Source: Verrucomicrobiia bacterium
GTDB taxonomy: Bacteria; Verrucomicrobiota; Verrucomicrobiia; Verrucomicrobiales; DEV007
DNA: 64,000 nt
NCBI GenBank assembly: GCA_030425385.1
Contig: JAUIAH010000003.1
Coordinates: forward strand, 62,001 to 126,000
Direction: 5' to 3'
Shown: in pieces, positions 45,977-57,397 of the stretch
Layout of the letters: the number at the start of each line of letters is the position of its first letter
Position numbering within the stretch: the first letter of the stretch is position 1
Program-made: the position numbers and the translations under genes
The notes under the pieces: model-generated
What the model was told of the DNA's origin: nothing
The model's input: the letters and a program-made list of their open reading frames with translations, nothing else
Database searches by the model: none

Positions 45977-47604
45977 TAGTCGTCGAGGCTTCGGGATCGC
46001 GCGGGAAAGAGCCCTCCCGGCTTCACTTGGAGAAAGAGAATAATCATCAACAAGACAGTGATCTTCCCCATGACGGGACCTAGGATTGGTTGGAGTCCTT
46101 GGTCCACCATGCCGATCCCCATCGATGAGATTGCAGCTCCCAGCAGGTTGCCCACACCACCGACAACCACCACCATGAAACTATCGACGATATAGGTTTG
46201 TCCCATGGATGGACCCACGTTGCCGATTTGGGAAAGAAAGGCACCAGCGAGACCAGCTAGACCCGAGCCAAAGGCGAAAGTGATCATGTTCACGCGGCCT
46301 GAAGGAACCCCGAGGCACGATGCCATCTGGCGATTCTGCATGGTGGCGCGGACGTGCAAACCCCAATGTGTCTTCGTGAGAAGCAAACGCGTGCCGATCA
46401 CGACGAAAAGCACGCAGACAATGAGAGCAACACGGCTATTGGACATCGAGAAATCTCCGACACTAAGGCTTCCGGCCAACCAGGGCGGCGAAGAAACCGA
46501 TACATTCGCTGCGCCGAAGTAGAGGCGAAAGGATTGCTGAAGGATCATGGAAATGCCCCAGGTCGCCAAGAGGGACTCTAACGGCCGCGTATAGAGAAAC
46601 CGGATCAATCCGCGTTCAAGAGCCGCCCCCACAACAGCGGCGGCAAGAAACGCCAGCGGGATGGCGACTAAGAAGTAATACCCATATAAGGGCGAACCCT
46701 CGCCATAGGTAGACCCGAACCAGTTTTGCACCATGTAGGCCGTGTAGCCGCCCACGGCGATGAATTCACCATGAGCCATATTGATCACGCCCATCTGGCC
46801 AAAGGTGATCGCTAGTCCATAAGCGACAAGAAGGAGGACGGAGCCCAGGCTCAATCCTCGAAAGAGGGTGCCGATGACATCGATCAATGCTCGATGACTG
46901 TCGATCTTCTGCAGGGCCTGCTGGGAAGCTTGCTTCAATTCAGCAGTGGGTTCGGTTTCAGCGCTAACACAGCGCTCAATGAAATCACGAGCAGGAAAGG
47001 ACTTTAGGGATCCAAGGGCTTTGATGGCTTCAAGCTTCTCGGCCTCCGTACCGTTGCTGAGCTCCGAGATCCAAACAGCTTCGTTGAAAGCCCTTTTGAC
47101 TTTCGCATCGGTTTGCAAAGCCGCTCGCGCCTTGAGATCGGGAAGATATTCGGGGTTCTGACTCAGACCCAATTTCTGCGCAGATTGAATGCGCTTCCCA
47201 AGGTCAGGCGAGCTGAGATCGATGAGATCGACCATCCGTTTTAGGGTTTTGCGGAGTTTGCGAGAGGGGCGATTGACTTTGAGATTCTCTGGATTCGCCT
47301 GGGTTGCAACTCCTGTGAGAAGGTCTGTGTATTGCTCGCCGATCTTTAGAAGGACGGTGTCATCTCCATCGCGGAGTACCTGGCCGCCGCGCCATCCAGC
47401 CACGAATGTCGCGATGATCGGATCGCCATGGTTGGCCAGTTCTTCTAATGTTGAAGCACGAGAATCGTCATCTCCCAGAACTAGTTCTACCAAGAGAGCA
47501 CGGGCTTGAGAATCCTCCGTTGATTGTCCGTGGCTAGCTGGGAGAAGCGCCATCACGAAACAGTAGATGAGGACGAGATACGTTTCGCGACGTTTGCTAT
47601 TCAT
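45976..47604 (-). CDS. urtB: Urea ABC transporter permease UrtB with N-terminal helical domain
   Basis: 542 residues from ATG 47604. The first roughly 230 residues are an exported soluble region: signal peptide [17 protein letters not shown], then HEAT-like helices ([36 protein letters not shown]). This long N-terminus is usual in UrtB. The LivH-like permease follows: [41 protein letters not shown] and [30 protein letters not shown]. Forms the channel with UrtC. Confidence 0.94.
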   Translation of the reverse strand: MNSKRRETYLVLIYCFVMALLPASHGQSTEDSQARALLVELVLGDDDSRASTLEELANHGDPIIATFVAGWRGGQVLRDGDDTVLLKIGEQYTDLLTGVATQANPENLKVNRPSRKLRKTLKRMVDLIDLSSPDLGKRIQSAQKLGLSQNPEYLPDLKARAALQTDAKVKRAFNEAVWISELSNGTEAEKLEAIKALGSLKSFPARDFIERCVSAETEPTAELKQASQQALQKIDSHRALIDVIGTLFRGLSLGSVLLLVAYGLAITFGQMGVINMAHGEFIAVGGYTAYMVQNWFGSTYGEGSPLYGYYFLVAIPLAFLAAAVVGAALERGLIRFLYTRPLESLLATWGISMILQQSFRLYFGAANVSVSSPPWLAGSLSVGDFSMSNSRVALIVCVLFVVIGTRLLLTKTHWGLHVRATMQNRQMASCLGVPSGRVNMITFAFGSGLAGLAGAFLSQIGNVGPSMGQTYIVDSFMVVVVGGVGNLLGAAISSMGIGMVDQGLQPILGPVMGKITVLLMIILFLQVKPGGLFPARSRSLDD

Positions 47605-47736
47605 GAACGCGACAGTTAGCAAGGCTTGGAAAGAAAGAGTCCTTGCCCGTTGGCGAAACCCCTTAAACCAACGGGCAAGGACAACACTAGAGATACGGCT
47701 CTAATGTCTTTCTTAATCAAGGAACACGTAGAAGTG

Positions 47737-48996
47737 TCATTGTTTTTTGAAGGTTCCCTTCAAAAATGGTTCACCAACGACATCGGCCATTCTCTCGACG
47801 ATGGCAAATTGACCGTTTTCTAACGTCTCCCCGATGTAGACTGTTTTCGTTAAGTGATGATTCTTTTGAGTGGTAACTTTGCCACCCGGTCCATCGAAGG
47901 TGATGCCAGACTCCAGAGCCTCCATGACTTTCGCGGGATCAAAGCTTTTCGCCTTCTCCACCGCGGCCTTCCATAGATAAACGCCGTTGTAGGAGAGTAC
48001 CATAGGGGAACAGGTGACGCGGTCCTCCTTGATGAGACCAGGGACACTTGTCTTGCCAAGCCAGGATTTGAAGTCCGCGATGAATTTCTTGTTCGCGGGT
48101 GTGTCGATTGACATGAAATAGGTCCAGCAGCCGAGATGACCAACAAGATCCTTTGCGGGCAGAGAGCGAAACTCATCCTCTGAAAGCGAGAATGATACCA
48201 CTGGGCAATCTTCGGAGGTGATTCCAGAAGCGGCAAATTCCTTAAAGAAAGGCACATTTGCATCGCCATTGATGGTATTGATCACACAGGCATCTCCTGA
48301 CGCCGCGAACTTCTTAATATCTGCAACGATCTGTTGGAAATCGCTATGTCCAAACGGCGTGTAGTTCCCGGCCGAGATGACTTTTCCAGAGGCATCTTTG
48401 CGAAGTCCTCCTCCGATATTCTCTACGGGCACACCTTTAGACTGAAGGTACTCGAACAGCACGAGGTTCGTTGTTTGAGGGTAGACGTAGTCTGTGCCGA
48501 TGAGGTAGAATTTCTTGAGCCCTTCTTCTAACAGGAAGTCAACAGCTGGGATGGCCTGCTGGTTGACGGCCTCCGCGGTGTAGAAGATGTTGGGTGACAT
48601 TTCTTCCCCTTCGTATTGGACGGGGTAGAAGAGAAGTCCTTTGTGTTTCTCATAGACCGGCAAGACAGATTTCCTGGAGACGGATGTCCAGCAGCCGAAA
48701 GTGACTGCGACTTTGTCTTGAACGAGCAGTTGCTCAGCTTTCTCTGCGAAGAGCGGCCAGTCAGAGGCCCCGTCGACGACGACCGGCTCGATCGTCTTGC
48801 CCATGACGCCGCCTGCCGCGTTGATCTCATCAAAGGTGAAGAGAAGAATGTCGCGTAGCGAGGTTTCGCTAATGGCCATGGTGCCACTGAGCGAATGGAG
48901 AACGCCAACTTTGACCGTCTCGGCGGTCAAAGTGCTGTTGGCCAAGCCAAGGGTGGCCAGTAGCAGAAGTGCTTTATGAATGATTCGTTTACCCAT
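47737..48996 (-). CDS. urtA: Urea ABC transporter substrate-binding protein UrtA
   Basis: 419 residues from ATG 48996 ([26 protein letters not shown] signal peptide). Type I periplasmic binding protein: [93 protein letters not shown] and [22 protein letters not shown] are characteristic of UrtA. Captures urea at low concentration. Follows the outer-membrane protein gene by 13 bases. Confidence 0.95.
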   Translation of the reverse strand: MGKRIIHKALLLLATLGLANSTLTAETVKVGVLHSLSGTMAISETSLRDILLFTFDEINAAGGVMGKTIEPVVVDGASDWPLFAEKAEQLLVQDKVAVTFGCWTSVSRKSVLPVYEKHKGLLFYPVQYEGEEMSPNIFYTAEAVNQQAIPAVDFLLEEGLKKFYLIGTDYVYPQTTNLVLFEYLQSKGVPVENIGGGLRKDASGKVISAGNYTPFGHSDFQQIVADIKKFAASGDACVINTINGDANVPFFKEFAASGITSEDCPVVSFSLSEDEFRSLPAKDLVGHLGCWTYFMSIDTPANKKFIADFKSWLGKTSVPGLIKEDRVTCSPMVLSYNGVYLWKAAVEKAKSFDPAKVMEALESGITFDGPGGKVTTQKNHHLTKTVYIGETLENGQFAIVERMADVVGEPFLKGTFKKQ

Positions 48997-49009
48997 GGGT
49001 ATGCACGAG

Positions 49010-49834
49010 TTAGAAATCGATGCCGATGCCGAAATTGGCGGTGAGAAAGCTATCGTCTGGATTGTTGGGAATGACGTCGTCATCGGTCACATAATAGGTG
49101 AACCCTCCGTGAAGATTCCACGCGCCGAGTTTCTCGTCGATCATTGCCAAAGGAAGGGTGGCATTGAGTCCCAAAGAGGCATAGGCGAATCCACTATCAC
49201 CACCGTGGAAACCATCCGTGGCACCAGCGATATTGAGCGGAATGGCAAACTCGACGGGGCCAGCTTCGAAACCGTGCTCGAAGCCTAGCACGGCGACGAG
49301 TCCGGTGTCGCCACCGGACGCGCCTTCGGTGAGGCGGTTATGGAGTGTGAGGCTAGGGCTGAAGGGAGCATCAATGCCAAGAATGACATCGAGGATGCGT
49401 TCCGACTCACCGCCGTAAAGCCATTCCTGGTAGAGCACGGTCACATCGACTGGACCAAGACCAAAGCCGACGCCAGCCCACACATCGATTTCTTGAATAC
49501 TTCCTCCAATATCAGAAACAGCATTGTCATTCACATCCCACCAGGTGCCAAGAATGAAGGAAACATTCTCGGTAATCTGAAAGGTCAATTCGAGGGAAGG
49601 ATTGAAGAGGGCATCGCTCAAGTCATCACCCGCTCCCCAGACGTCTGCGCCGTAAGAAATGAAATGAGAGTTGTAGTCAAGGGAAAGAGAACCTGATACG
49701 GCTGAGCCGAGAATACTTCCTCCGTCGGTGACGGGCGTTGGTAGTGGATCGACAAGTGATGGGACGTCAAATTCGCCCGCCATGGCAATGCCAGGAGCAA
49801 TGAGGAGACTAGCCGCAAGAGGTATGAACTTCAT
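49010..49834 (-). CDS. Outer-membrane beta-barrel protein, first gene of the urt-ure operon
   Basis: 274 residues with signal peptide [22 protein letters not shown]. The remainder alternates in the manner of membrane beta-strands ([57 protein letters not shown]) and ends in [10 protein letters not shown], a C-terminal aromatic as in outer-membrane barrels. As the first gene ahead of urtA it is probably a diffusion pore or receptor supplying urea or a related compound across the outer membrane; that is inferred from position only. Confidence 0.75.
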   Translation of the reverse strand: MKFIPLAASLLIAPGIAMAGEFDVPSLVDPLPTPVTDGGSILGSAVSGSLSLDYNSHFISYGADVWGAGDDLSDALFNPSLELTFQITENVSFILGTWWDVNDNAVSDIGGSIQEIDVWAGVGFGLGPVDVTVLYQEWLYGGESERILDVILGIDAPFSPSLTLHNRLTEGASGGDTGLVAVLGFEHGFEAGPVEFAIPLNIAGATDGFHGGDSGFAYASLGLNATLPLAMIDEKLGAWNLHGGFTYYVTDDDVIPNNPDDSFLTANFGIGIDF

Positions 49835-50150
49835 TTGATAGGTTGCTTGGATAAGTTGGATATAGGGTGACAGGATTGGTTATCCGCGTCGGTTGGAAGG
49901 AGAGCATGCTGGGTGCCAAGTGTGTGTGAGATATGCAATCTGCAAGGGGATCCCTCGGCCTGTGGAACAGCCGTCCTACTCTAAAAACAATTGGTCCTGA
50001 GAGGGTTGCAGGGCTTTCCTGCTTCCAAGGATAATTTGCGTAATATTCGGTATGGATGGAGCAAGGAATCGATATGATTCCATTCCATGCGCCAATGTTG
50101 ATAACCAATGAATACTGGTAGGCGGGTATGATGAAGTCGCAGGCGCCGTA
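49835..50150 (-). other. Regulatory region between allophanate hydrolase and the urt-ure operon
   Basis: About 315 bases. It holds a sigma-54-type promoter at 49904-49919 with an inferred leader of about 58 bases to the barrel-protein start. A short GCAGG/CCTGC hairpin lies near 50008-50022 but without a convincing T tract, so the end of the upstream operon is not defined. Confidence 0.5.
49904..49919 (-). promoter_or_regulatory. Sigma-54 promoter of the urt-ure operon
   Basis: Minus-strand TTGGCACCCAGCATGCT matches the sigma-54 consensus TTGGCACG-N4-TTGCW with two substitutions. The invariant GG (49917-49916) and GC (49905-49904) are exactly 10 bases apart. Predicted start near 49892. Confidence 0.75.
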
Positions 50151-51896
50151 TTACGAATGCGCCTGATGCGTGAGGTATGTCCGCCAACTTCCCAGGTGGG
50201 TCACCTCAGTAGCGCCTTGAAGGGCGTAGGGTTCACAGAGAAACCCTGATACATTATCACCACTAGCTGTCTCAATTCGACCAATACCCAAAGGTGCGGG
50301 AATGGCGCTCACGAATGAGCCAAAGGCTTCCGTTGATAAGGCGTAGATTTCAATCTCGATCGTGCCTCCCTGCTCTGATTCGTCTCGAATCATTCCTGGC
50401 TTGGCTGGAGAGGTGCTGGGAAGAGCGTAGAGCCGATAGTGGGGAGAAGTCGTGGTGCGTTCGACAAGGACCGCGCCCCGATCTTCCAGCTGGTGATGCA
50501 GGGGAAGCCCATGAAGGTGTGCGCCACAGACGGCAAGTCGACAGGGCAGATCGTGAAGGGGTGGATGGATCGATGCCAAGGATTCCTCCCGGAGCAACGC
50601 AGCCGATTGGAGGAGAATCGGTTCGCTGAAGGCGGGCGCAGCGAGTGTGACTCCAAAGGGACGGCCATTCTCCATGATGGACGCGGGAACAGCGATGGCT
50701 GCTAGATCTAGCAGATTCATGAAGTTGGTGTAGTAGCCAAGGTTGCTGTTCAATCGCACGGGATCATGGCGCACATCCTCGATGGTGTAGGTCGTGCCCA
50801 CCGTAGGAGTGACTAACAAATCGGCTGTATCCCAGAAGGTCTCCAAGGCGCGTCGTTGCCGCTGCAACTGATAGTAGGCTTGATAGACCTCGATGGCGCT
50901 GAAGTTGCGTCCGTTCTCGATGATTTGGCGAGTGGTGGGATGAAGAGCCTCGGGATGGGATTCGATGAATGGTTGGATGGCGGCGTAGCGTTCGGCAACC
51001 CAGGGCCCTTCGTAGAGAAGGCGTGCGATCTCAAGAAACGGGGAGAAATCGATCTCAGTTAGGGTCCAATCGGAGGCTGCTGCGCGTTCACAAAAGGACT
51101 GAAAGGCTGCCTTGGAATGGGGATCGTCGAAGAACTCCCATTGATCGCGGCGAGGGATGGCCACGCGAAGGGGGGAAGGATTCGTTTGGGGAATGGGTGA
51201 GGGTGGGCGACTGTAGGGATCCTGCGAATCGAACCCTTGAGCCACCTGCAGCACTGCATGGGTATCGTTCACAGTGGTGGCGAAGATCGACACACAATCG
51301 AGGGTGCGGCACGCGGGCACCACGCCCTTGGTGCTCAGAAGACCACAGGTCGGTTTGAGGCCAATGAGATGGTTCAAGGCGGCGGGAACGCGTCCGGAGC
51401 CAGCTGTGTCCGTTCCAAGGGCGAAGCTCACAAGGCCCTTGGCGACGGCCACGGCTGAGCCTGAGCTTGAGCCACCAGGAATGAGTTTGGGATCGAAGGC
51501 GTTGCCTGGCACTCCGTAGGGGCTTCGTACGCCAACCAATCCGGTGGCGAATTGATCAAGGTTCGTTTTTCCAATGGGAATGGCTCCCGCCTCGATCAAT
51601 CGCTGGACGACGGTGGCTGAGCGAGCGGGGGTATAGGCAAACTCTGGGCACGCAGCGGTGGTGGGGACGCCTTCGAGATCAATGTTATCCTTGATGGCAA
51701 AGGGAATACCGTAGAGGGGAAGATCCTCCTGACCTTGGATGCGGTCAACGTAGGTTTGCAGCTCTTCTCGAGTGAGCCGATGGATCCAAATCGCGGGATC
51801 TTCGCGATCAGCGCGCTCTGTGATGAGATCTAGCAGAGTGGCGAGAGTTTCCTTGCCGCTGCGGAGGTCGGATTGAAGTTGAGAAATGGTCATCAC
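50151..51896 (-). CDS. atzF: Allophanate hydrolase
   Basis: 581 residues. It hydrolyses allophanate (or carboxyurea from guanidine breakdown) to ammonia and CO2. The N-terminal amidase-signature domain has [25 protein letters not shown] with the catalytic Lys, the [32 protein letters not shown] Ser-Gly-rich segment with the cis-Ser and nucleophile Ser, and [22 protein letters not shown]. The C-terminal domain of AtzF follows. Its start overlaps the carboxylase stop by 4 bases. Together with the carboxylase it forms a split urea amidolyase-type pair. Confidence 0.94.
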   Translation of the reverse strand: MMTISQLQSDLRSGKETLATLLDLITERADREDPAIWIHRLTREELQTYVDRIQGQEDLPLYGIPFAIKDNIDLEGVPTTAACPEFAYTPARSATVVQRLIEAGAIPIGKTNLDQFATGLVGVRSPYGVPGNAFDPKLIPGGSSSGSAVAVAKGLVSFALGTDTAGSGRVPAALNHLIGLKPTCGLLSTKGVVPACRTLDCVSIFATTVNDTHAVLQVAQGFDSQDPYSRPPSPIPQTNPSPLRVAIPRRDQWEFFDDPHSKAAFQSFCERAAASDWTLTEIDFSPFLEIARLLYEGPWVAERYAAIQPFIESHPEALHPTTRQIIENGRNFSAIEVYQAYYQLQRQRRALETFWDTADLLVTPTVGTTYTIEDVRHDPVRLNSNLGYYTNFMNLLDLAAIAVPASIMENGRPFGVTLAAPAFSEPILLQSAALLREESLASIHPPLHDLPCRLAVCGAHLHGLPLHHQLEDRGAVLVERTTTSPHYRLYALPSTSPAKPGMIRDESEQGGTIEIEIYALSTEAFGSFVSAIPAPLGIGRIETASGDNVSGFLCEPYALQGATEVTHLGSWRTYLTHQAHS

Positions 51897-54800
51897 GTTT
51901 TCACATGGGCCACCGTTTGGCCGGGGGAGATGGTGGCTCCTGGGAGGACGAGGATTCTTGAAATGGTGCCTTGGTAAGGTGATTGAATGGTCATTTCCAT
52001 CTTCATACTTTCAAGGATGGCGATGGCTTGGCCTTCCTCGATGGCGTCACCCTCGGTCACACAGAGTTTCCAAAGGTTCCCGGCGATGGGGGACTCCAAT
52101 GGGAGAGTGCCCGGAGGGATCGATTCTGAGTCCTCGGGTGGCTGGAAGTCTTCGACGACTTCTTCGGCATCTTCCCAGCGCTGCCGCTCTGCATGGAAAG
52201 CCTTCTGTTGTCGATGGCGGAAGGCCGCGATGGCTTGGGCATGGGTCTCAAGAAACTGCTGGTATTCTGTGAGGCGAAAGTGGCTCTCCTCGACACGGAT
52301 CGTATAGCGGCCTCGCAAGAAATCTGATCGGATAGTGGCGAGTTCCTTCGTGGTGACGGGAAAGAATCGAATCTGATCAAAGAATCGCAGCAACCAGGGC
52401 TTACCGGGAGTGAAGTGCTCAGTGGTGCGAAAGCGATTCCACATTTGGAGGGTGCGGCCGACGAACTGATATCCGCCTGGGCCTTCCATTCCGTAAATGC
52501 AGAGATAGGCCCCTCCGATCCCAACCGCATTCTCTGGAGTCCACGTTCTGGCAGGGTTGTATTTGGTGGTCACCAAGCGATGACGCGGATCTAACGGTGT
52601 CGCAACGGGTGCCCCAAGGTAGACATCACCCAAGCCGAGAACAACATAGCTGGCATCGAAGACCGCCTGGTAGACATCCTCTACGCAGTCGAGGCCATTG
52701 ATGCGACGAATAAATTCAATGTTGCTCGGATACCACGGAGCATTTGGGCGTACGGTGGCATGGTATTTCTCAATCGCTTCCTGTGTGGATGGATCGTCCC
52801 ATGATAAGGGGAGATGCACGATTCGCGATTCAACCTCGTAGTCCTCGACGGGTGGAAGCGCTCGAGCGAGTTGGCACACCTTCTTAACGATGGAGTTCGA
52901 TTGTTCCGTCTCATCAAAGTGCACTTGGAGAGAGCGAACGCCTGGAGTGAGATCGAGGACGCCCGGAATCTTGGCTGCCTGCAGACATTCATAAAGCTGA
53001 TGCACTCGTAGTCGCAATCCGATATCGAGCGTGGGGGGGCCAATCTCAATCAAGACATTGCGATCACCAGACCGCCGAAAGACCATATCGCCCTCTGTGG
53101 CCATGATAGGATTCTCAAGCGTGGCGGTGGCAAGACGGAAGCGGACGCGATCGCCGGCGCTGAGTTGCCCCATCTTCCATAGCTGATCTTCCACGATCGT
53201 GAAAGGGCACACAAAGCCCCCGAGGCTGGGACCATCTGGACCCAGAATGACGGGCATGTCGCCAGTGAAATCGATCGCTCCGATGGCATAGGGATTGTCG
53301 TGAATATTTGACGGGTGCAACCCTGCCTCGCCCCCGTCCTCACGCGCCCAACCTGGTCTGGGACCGATGAGACGAATACCGGTGCGAGCGGAATTGAAAT
53401 GGACTTCCCAAGCGGTGGCAAGAAAGGTCTCGATATAACTTTCTTCAAAGAACTCAGGGGCACCGTGAGGTCCATAGAGGACCTCGATCTCCCAAGTGGA
53501 CTCATAATGAGGAATGCGGCTCGGATCCAGTGACCAGATGGGATCACATGCGGGCGTTACTTGGTCAAATGATAGAATATCGCCCATGCGTAGAGGGCGA
53601 CCAGCATGCCCTCCAAACGCACCCAATGCGAAGGTCGATCGGCTGCCGAGATAGGGAGGAACATCAATGCCTCCTCGAATGGCGAGGTAGGCTCGGGCAC
53701 CAGCACCTATCACATTGCCTAAACGAAGCACCTGGCGCGATCGGGCGGGATACGCCTTCCACGGCTCGAGCGGTGTCTCATCGAGGGTGGCTCCCATGTC
53801 GGCTCCCGTTAGAGCGATCACCGTATCGTGGTGAAACTGGAGGGAAGGCCCCGATAACGTGATCTCAAGGGCCGCAGCATCTTTGGGATTGCCAACGAGT
53901 TCATTGGCCAAGCGAAAGGCTACGCTGTCCATGGGGCCCGAAGGTGGGACCCCTACTTCCCAATAGCCGATTCTGCCAGGATCATCATGGATGGTGGTTA
54001 GGGTGCCAGGAGAGAGAACCTCGAAGGTGGGGGAGGCCGGCGAGAAGTGATCAAGGACATGGGTCGCAACTTTGCCGGAAGTGAAGACCTCAGATTCCAT
54101 GATGGCCTGCAAATAGGCGCGGTTGGTGGTGATACCATCGATACGTGTTTCTGACAGGGCCGTGGCCATGGCGGAGACCGCCTCGGCGCGTGTGGGTGCG
54201 TGGACCACGATCTTCGCAAGCAGGGGATCATAGTGTGGCGTCACTTCCAAACCGTTGCTGATCCATGTGTCGACCCTGACATGATCAGGAAAGTCGACGT
54301 TGGTAAGGAGCCCAGTGGATGGTTGAAAGTCTTTGTGTGGGTTCTCGGCATAGACACGGGTTTCGATGGCGTGTCCTTGAGGAGTAGGGGAGACTTGGAT
54401 GGGTTCGTCGGCGGCGATCCGCAGCATCATTTCGACGAGATCAATGCCAGTGACGGCCTCGGTGATGCCATGCTCCACCTGTAGGCGCGTGTTCACTTCC
54501 AGGAAGTAGAAGGCTTCGCTTGAAGCATCATAAAGGAACTCAACCGTCCCAGCGGAGCGGTAGTGGACCTCTTGCAGAAGGCGAGTCGCCGCTTCGAATA
54601 ACGCGTTTCTAGTCGTCGAAGCGAGACCTGGAGCGGGTGTCTCCTCGACGACTTTCTGATGGCGTCGCTGGAGAGAGCAATCGCGTTCTCCTAGGGTCCA
54701 GATGTGACCTTGGCCATTGCCGAGCGCTTGGACCTCGACGTGCCGTGCATCAGTGACATACTTCTCGATAAAGATATCTTGGTTGCCAAAGTTGGCGCCT

Positions 54801-55360
54801 GCCAAACGACGCACCCGTTCATACTGCTCGGTAAGAGCCTCGGGATCCTCACAGATGGCCATGCCAATCCCGCCGCCGCCACCGGAACTTTTAAGCATCA
54901 CCGGGTATCCAATAGACGCTGAGATTTCTAGGGATTCTGTGAGACTTTGTAAGACGCCCGATCCCGGCAGCAGAGGGACATTCGCACGTTCGGCGAGTTG
55001 TCGAGCTTCATGTTTGAGAGCAAACGCGCGCATGTGCTCTGGAGCTGGTCCGATGAAAGCCAACCCGGCAGCTTCACATGCCTGGGCGAAGTCCGGGGAT
55101 TCACTTAGCAGCCCGTAGCCTGGATGGATGGCTTCTGCTCCGGTCGCCTTAGCCACCTCGATGATCGTCTCTTGTTGGAGATAGCTTTCTGAGACGGTTG
55201 CCTTCCCTATGCAGTGTGCGTCGTCGGCTTCACTCACATGGAGAGAATCGCCATCCGCCTCCGAATAGATAGCGACGGAAGAGATTTGGAGGTGTTGCAG
55301 GGTGCGAATGATACGGCACGCAATCTCACCGCGATTCGCGATCAGGACTTTTGAGAACAT
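51893..55360 (-). CDS. Biotin-dependent urea/guanidine carboxylase
   Basis: 1155 residues. Order: biotin carboxylase ([75 protein letters not shown]), then KipA/KipI-like carboxyltransferase ([40 protein letters not shown]), then the biotinyl domain with LESMKMEM near residue 1120. It carboxylates urea to allophanate or guanidine to carboxyguanidine. Two DUF1989 proteins just upstream (now known as carboxyguanidine deiminase subunits in such clusters) and a separate urease argue for guanidine as substrate. The acceptor-site segment [17 protein letters not shown], near residue 690, is where urea and guanidine enzymes should be compared. Confidence 0.93.
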   Translation of the reverse strand: MFSKVLIANRGEIACRIIRTLQHLQISSVAIYSEADGDSLHVSEADDAHCIGKATVSESYLQQETIIEVAKATGAEAIHPGYGLLSESPDFAQACEAAGLAFIGPAPEHMRAFALKHEARQLAERANVPLLPGSGVLQSLTESLEISASIGYPVMLKSSGGGGGIGMAICEDPEALTEQYERVRRLAGANFGNQDIFIEKYVTDARHVEVQALGNGQGHIWTLGERDCSLQRRHQKVVEETPAPGLASTTRNALFEAATRLLQEVHYRSAGTVEFLYDASSEAFYFLEVNTRLQVEHGITEAVTGIDLVEMMLRIAADEPIQVSPTPQGHAIETRVYAENPHKDFQPSTGLLTNVDFPDHVRVDTWISNGLEVTPHYDPLLAKIVVHAPTRAEAVSAMATALSETRIDGITTNRAYLQAIMESEVFTSGKVATHVLDHFSPASPTFEVLSPGTLTTIHDDPGRIGYWEVGVPPSGPMDSVAFRLANELVGNPKDAAALEITLSGPSLQFHHDTVIALTGADMGATLDETPLEPWKAYPARSRQVLRLGNVIGAGARAYLAIRGGIDVPPYLGSRSTFALGAFGGHAGRPLRMGDILSFDQVTPACDPIWSLDPSRIPHYESTWEIEVLYGPHGAPEFFEESYIETFLATAWEVHFNSARTGIRLIGPRPGWAREDGGEAGLHPSNIHDNPYAIGAIDFTGDMPVILGPDGPSLGGFVCPFTIVEDQLWKMGQLSAGDRVRFRLATATLENPIMATEGDMVFRRSGDRNVLIEIGPPTLDIGLRLRVHQLYECLQAAKIPGVLDLTPGVRSLQVHFDETEQSNSIVKKVCQLARALPPVEDYEVESRIVHLPLSWDDPSTQEAIEKYHATVRPNAPWYPSNIEFIRRINGLDCVEDVYQAVFDASYVVLGLGDVYLGAPVATPLDPRHRLVTTKYNPARTWTPENAVGIGGAYLCIYGMEGPGGYQFVGRTLQMWNRFRTTEHFTPGKPWLLRFFDQIRFFPVTTKELATIRSDFLRGRYTIRVEESHFRLTEYQQFLETHAQAIAAFRHRQQKAFHAERQRWEDAEEVVEDFQPPEDSESIPPGTLPLESPIAGNLWKLCVTEGDAIEEGQAIAILESMKMEMTIQSPYQGTISRILVLPGATISPGQTVAHVKT

Positions 55361-55367
55361 AAAGGTA

Positions 55368-56006
55368 TCAGTCCCAGATGGCGACTTGCACGGGAGTTGG
55401 GTTGTACCCGTTGCAGGGATTGTTCAATTGAGGGCAATTGGAGATCAGAGCGAGCACATCCATGGCCGCGCGCATTTCTACGTAGCGTCCTGGTGCGGAA
55501 ATGCCATCCTCAAAGGTGAGCTTGCCTTCGGGGGTGACCGGAACATTCATAAAGAAATTGATGTTGCAGGTGATATCGCGCTTTCCGAGGCCATGCCCCC
55601 AGGCCGCAAGGCCACAGATAAAGCTATCGCGACACGCGTGCATGGATTCTTTCTCCAACGCGTAGCGCATCGTATTGCTCTCGCGCGAGCAGGCTCCTCC
55701 CAGGGTGTCGTGGCGTCCGCAGGTATCGGCTACGATCGTCATCAGGGTGTTGCCTTCCGTTGAGATGAGTGCACTTCCCGTAGTGAGATAGAGATGTGCT
55801 TGTCTTTGAATCGTGTCAGACGCGCTATAGCGTTCGACAGGGTCGTGAGCATTGTAGAAGAGCGTGTCGGCAGCTTGATTACCTTCTAGATCAATGATGC
55901 GGAAGGTTTGGCCGCGATGGATCTCGTGCGTCCAATGATCGCCGGCCTCAATGATGGTGCTATAGCTGGCATCGGCGACTTCCAGGGAGCTTTCTGTCAT
56001 GCGCAT
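55368..56006 (-). CDS. DUF1989 urea carboxylase-associated protein 2 (carboxyguanidine deiminase subunit)
   Basis: 212 residues, DUF1989. Segments [94 protein letters not shown] and [27 protein letters not shown]. Long annotated as urea-amidolyase associated protein 2; work on guanidine use assigned the DUF1989 pair as the deiminase that converts carboxyguanidine to allophanate. 7 bases before the carboxylase and 10-base overlap with its partner. Confidence 0.88.
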   Translation of the reverse strand: MRMTESSLEVADASYSTIIEAGDHWTHEIHRGQTFRIIDLEGNQAADTLFYNAHDPVERYSASDTIQRQAHLYLTTGSALISTEGNTLMTIVADTCGRHDTLGGACSRESNTMRYALEKESMHACRDSFICGLAAWGHGLGKRDITCNINFFMNVPVTPEGKLTFEDGISAPGRYVEMRAAMDVLALISNCPQLNNPCNGYNPTPVQVAIWD

Positions 56007-56716
56007 AAGTGATAGTAATCCTCTGTATTGATGAATGCGCGTGCGTTCTCAGGACACGAGCATCGGCAGGGATCATCAGGCCCAGGTGCTTCAGTGGTGA
56101 AGACGCTGAGATTCACAGGTTTGGGATCGTACTCAGGGTTGGGGTCGAGCGGGTGCTGGCAGGTGTTGAGTATCACCAGCGTGTCCATTTCGAAGCGTAG
56201 ATCGATCACGGCACCTGCTTTGGCGGCTTGCGGATGGAAGGTGAGGTTCCCTTCGTGATCGGTCGCGACCTTGCTGAAGAAATTGAGATTGGGAACGAGA
56301 TCGCGTTTTCCTAATCCCCATTTCGCCAATTCAATGATAAAATTGTCTTTCCCATTTCGATAAAAGGCGTTGCGGGCCTCTTGATAAGTTCTGCGTCCAT
56401 ATTTGCGTGCAATCGTGGCGGCATCGGAACAGCCACACACCGTATCATGCCAGCCGGCTGTATCCTGGGTGATCGAACAGAATATTCGTCCCATGTCGGA
56501 GTGGAGACAGTAGGGAGCTGTGAGATAGAAGATCTGCTGACCTTTCAAGGTATCCGGCATGTTGTAGCGCTCCAGGTGTTCATGCGCGTTGTAGAGCAGC
56601 ATGGAGACGTTGGCGCCGCCCTCGCTATCGGTGAGTCGGAGCGTCTTCCCACGACTGATCACTTTGGACCACATGCCGCCACCGTGGATCGTGGTATCAT
56701 AGAGTGGGAGATTCAT
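55997..56716 (-). CDS. DUF1989 urea carboxylase-associated protein 1 (carboxyguanidine deiminase subunit)
   Basis: 239 residues, the paralogous DUF1989 partner: [88 protein letters not shown] and [19 protein letters not shown] Cys-rich end ([25 protein letters not shown]) may bind metal. Its start overlaps the NikR-like stop by 20 bases. Expected to act with the second DUF1989 protein. Confidence 0.88.
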   Translation of the reverse strand: MNLPLYDTTIHGGGMWSKVISRGKTLRLTDSEGGANVSMLLYNAHEHLERYNMPDTLKGQQIFYLTAPYCLHSDMGRIFCSITQDTAGWHDTVCGCSDAATIARKYGRRTYQEARNAFYRNGKDNFIIELAKWGLGKRDLVPNLNFFSKVATDHEGNLTFHPQAAKAGAVIDLRFEMDTLVILNTCQHPLDPNPEYDPKPVNLSVFTTEAPGPDDPCRCSCPENARAFINTEDYYHLCA

Positions 56717-57203
56717 AGGGGACTTGCTGATCGAGGTGGCTTTGGGGAAGTGGGTGAATGGGGGGCATGATCTGCGATGCCATGGTGAGTTTTCCAGTGC
56801 GCACGCCTTTCCTGCTGATGAATCGATTGGCGAGGGCCCGCAATTTCCGGCCAGGACCTTGGACGATCATCACCTCCATCACGTGATTGTCTTCCAGCAA
56901 CACATTCAACGTGCTAATCACTTCATCGATATGTTCTCGCTGCAGTTCAGCCAGCTCTTTCTGGATATTGCCTTTGGTCACATCGTACACCAACGTGATG
57001 ACAGCGGCGGTGATGCGATTGCCTGTTTCTTGTTCTAACTGACTATCCCGAGCCATGATGATCTCGGCGATGGCCTGAGAGCGATTCTCAAACCCCTGTT
57101 TCTTGATGATCCCGTCCAACGCCTGATAGACGGCACCGGGAAGGGAAACGCTAATCCGCTTGGTGACGTTGGAATACAGCTTGTCGTCGTCAGGATCAGT
57201 CAT
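56697..57203 (-). CDS. NikR-like ribbon-helix-helix regulator lacking nickel ligands
   Basis: 168 residues. An N-terminal ribbon-helix-helix ([31 protein letters not shown]) is followed by a NikR-type ACT-like domain ([59 protein letters not shown]). Aligned by eye to E. coli NikR, the ligands His76, His87, His89 and Cys95 become Arg89, Asn100, Leu102 and Val108, so nickel sensing by the known site is impossible. A 27-residue tail follows. It heads the DUF1989/carboxylase/allophanate hydrolase operon and probably represses it and the ABC operon, answering to the pathway substrate or to another metabolite. Confidence 0.85.
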   Translation of the reverse strand: MTDPDDDKLYSNVTKRISVSLPGAVYQALDGIIKKQGFENRSQAIAEIIMARDSQLEQETGNRITAAVITLVYDVTKGNIQKELAELQREHIDEVISTLNVLLEDNHVMEVMIVQGPGRKLRALANRFISRKGVRTGKLTMASQIMPPIHPLPQSHLDQQVPYESPTL

Positions 57204-57226
57204 GCGTGTGAGAATTCATCTGGAAA

Positions 57227-57233
57227 GTAATAC
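57227..57233. promoter_or_regulatory. Single half-site of the putative NikR-like operator
   Basis: GTAATAC at 57227-57233, placed 10 bases downstream of the sigma-54 GC of the NikR-like operon, the position occupied by the first half of the full palindrome in the ABC operon. No good second half is present, so autoregulation would rest on a weak site. Confidence 0.35.
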
Positions 57234-57242
57234 CGCTAGGTC

Positions 57243-57258
57243 GCAGTTTCTGTGCCAT
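57243..57258 (-). promoter_or_regulatory. Sigma-54 promoter of the NikR-like/carboxylase operon
   Basis: Minus-strand ATGGCACAGAAACTGCG: GG (57256-57255) and GC (57244-57243) separated by 10 bases, TGGCAC box intact. Predicted start near 57231, about 28 bases before the regulator start codon. Confidence 0.65.
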
Positions 57259-57397
57259 CAGAGAGCCGGTTCCCCACGAGGCGAGACATTCACATCCAGC
57301 GGTTGATGGCGGGTAGACACACCCACTCCCGGCCCTTCCGGGCGGATGGGCTGTTGTAGGGATCTGTTAGCGGGATGATGAACGGTTCCGCTGGGAT
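57259..57397. other. Intergenic region between SDR and the NikR-like operon
   Basis: About 140 bases; with the promoter, 194 bases lie between the genes. I looked for a guanidine-I riboswitch on the minus strand (CTAGGG...CCGGGAGA pattern) and did not find one. A short CCCGG/CCGGG stem near 57328 is the only structure noted. Confidence 0.4.

Noticed and set aside
50126-50154. GTATGAT and GTATTAC near the end of the allophanate hydrolase gene as a second operator
   Set aside because: The two words are not inverted copies, the spacer is 15 not 14, and the site overlaps a stop codon rather than a promoter.
56697-57203. Nickel-responsive NikR controlling the urease operon
   Set aside because: The fold is NikR-like and urease is close by, but all four nickel ligands are replaced and the gene is in the carboxylase operon, so nickel control is not supported.
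57204-57397. Guanidine-I (ykkC) riboswitch upstream of the carboxylase operon
   Set aside because: Such a riboswitch would be expected for guanidine genes. Reading the minus strand here and in 61710-61800 I found no CTAGGG...ACGAG...CCGGGAGA series; the space before the ABC operon is also filled by the promoter and palindrome.
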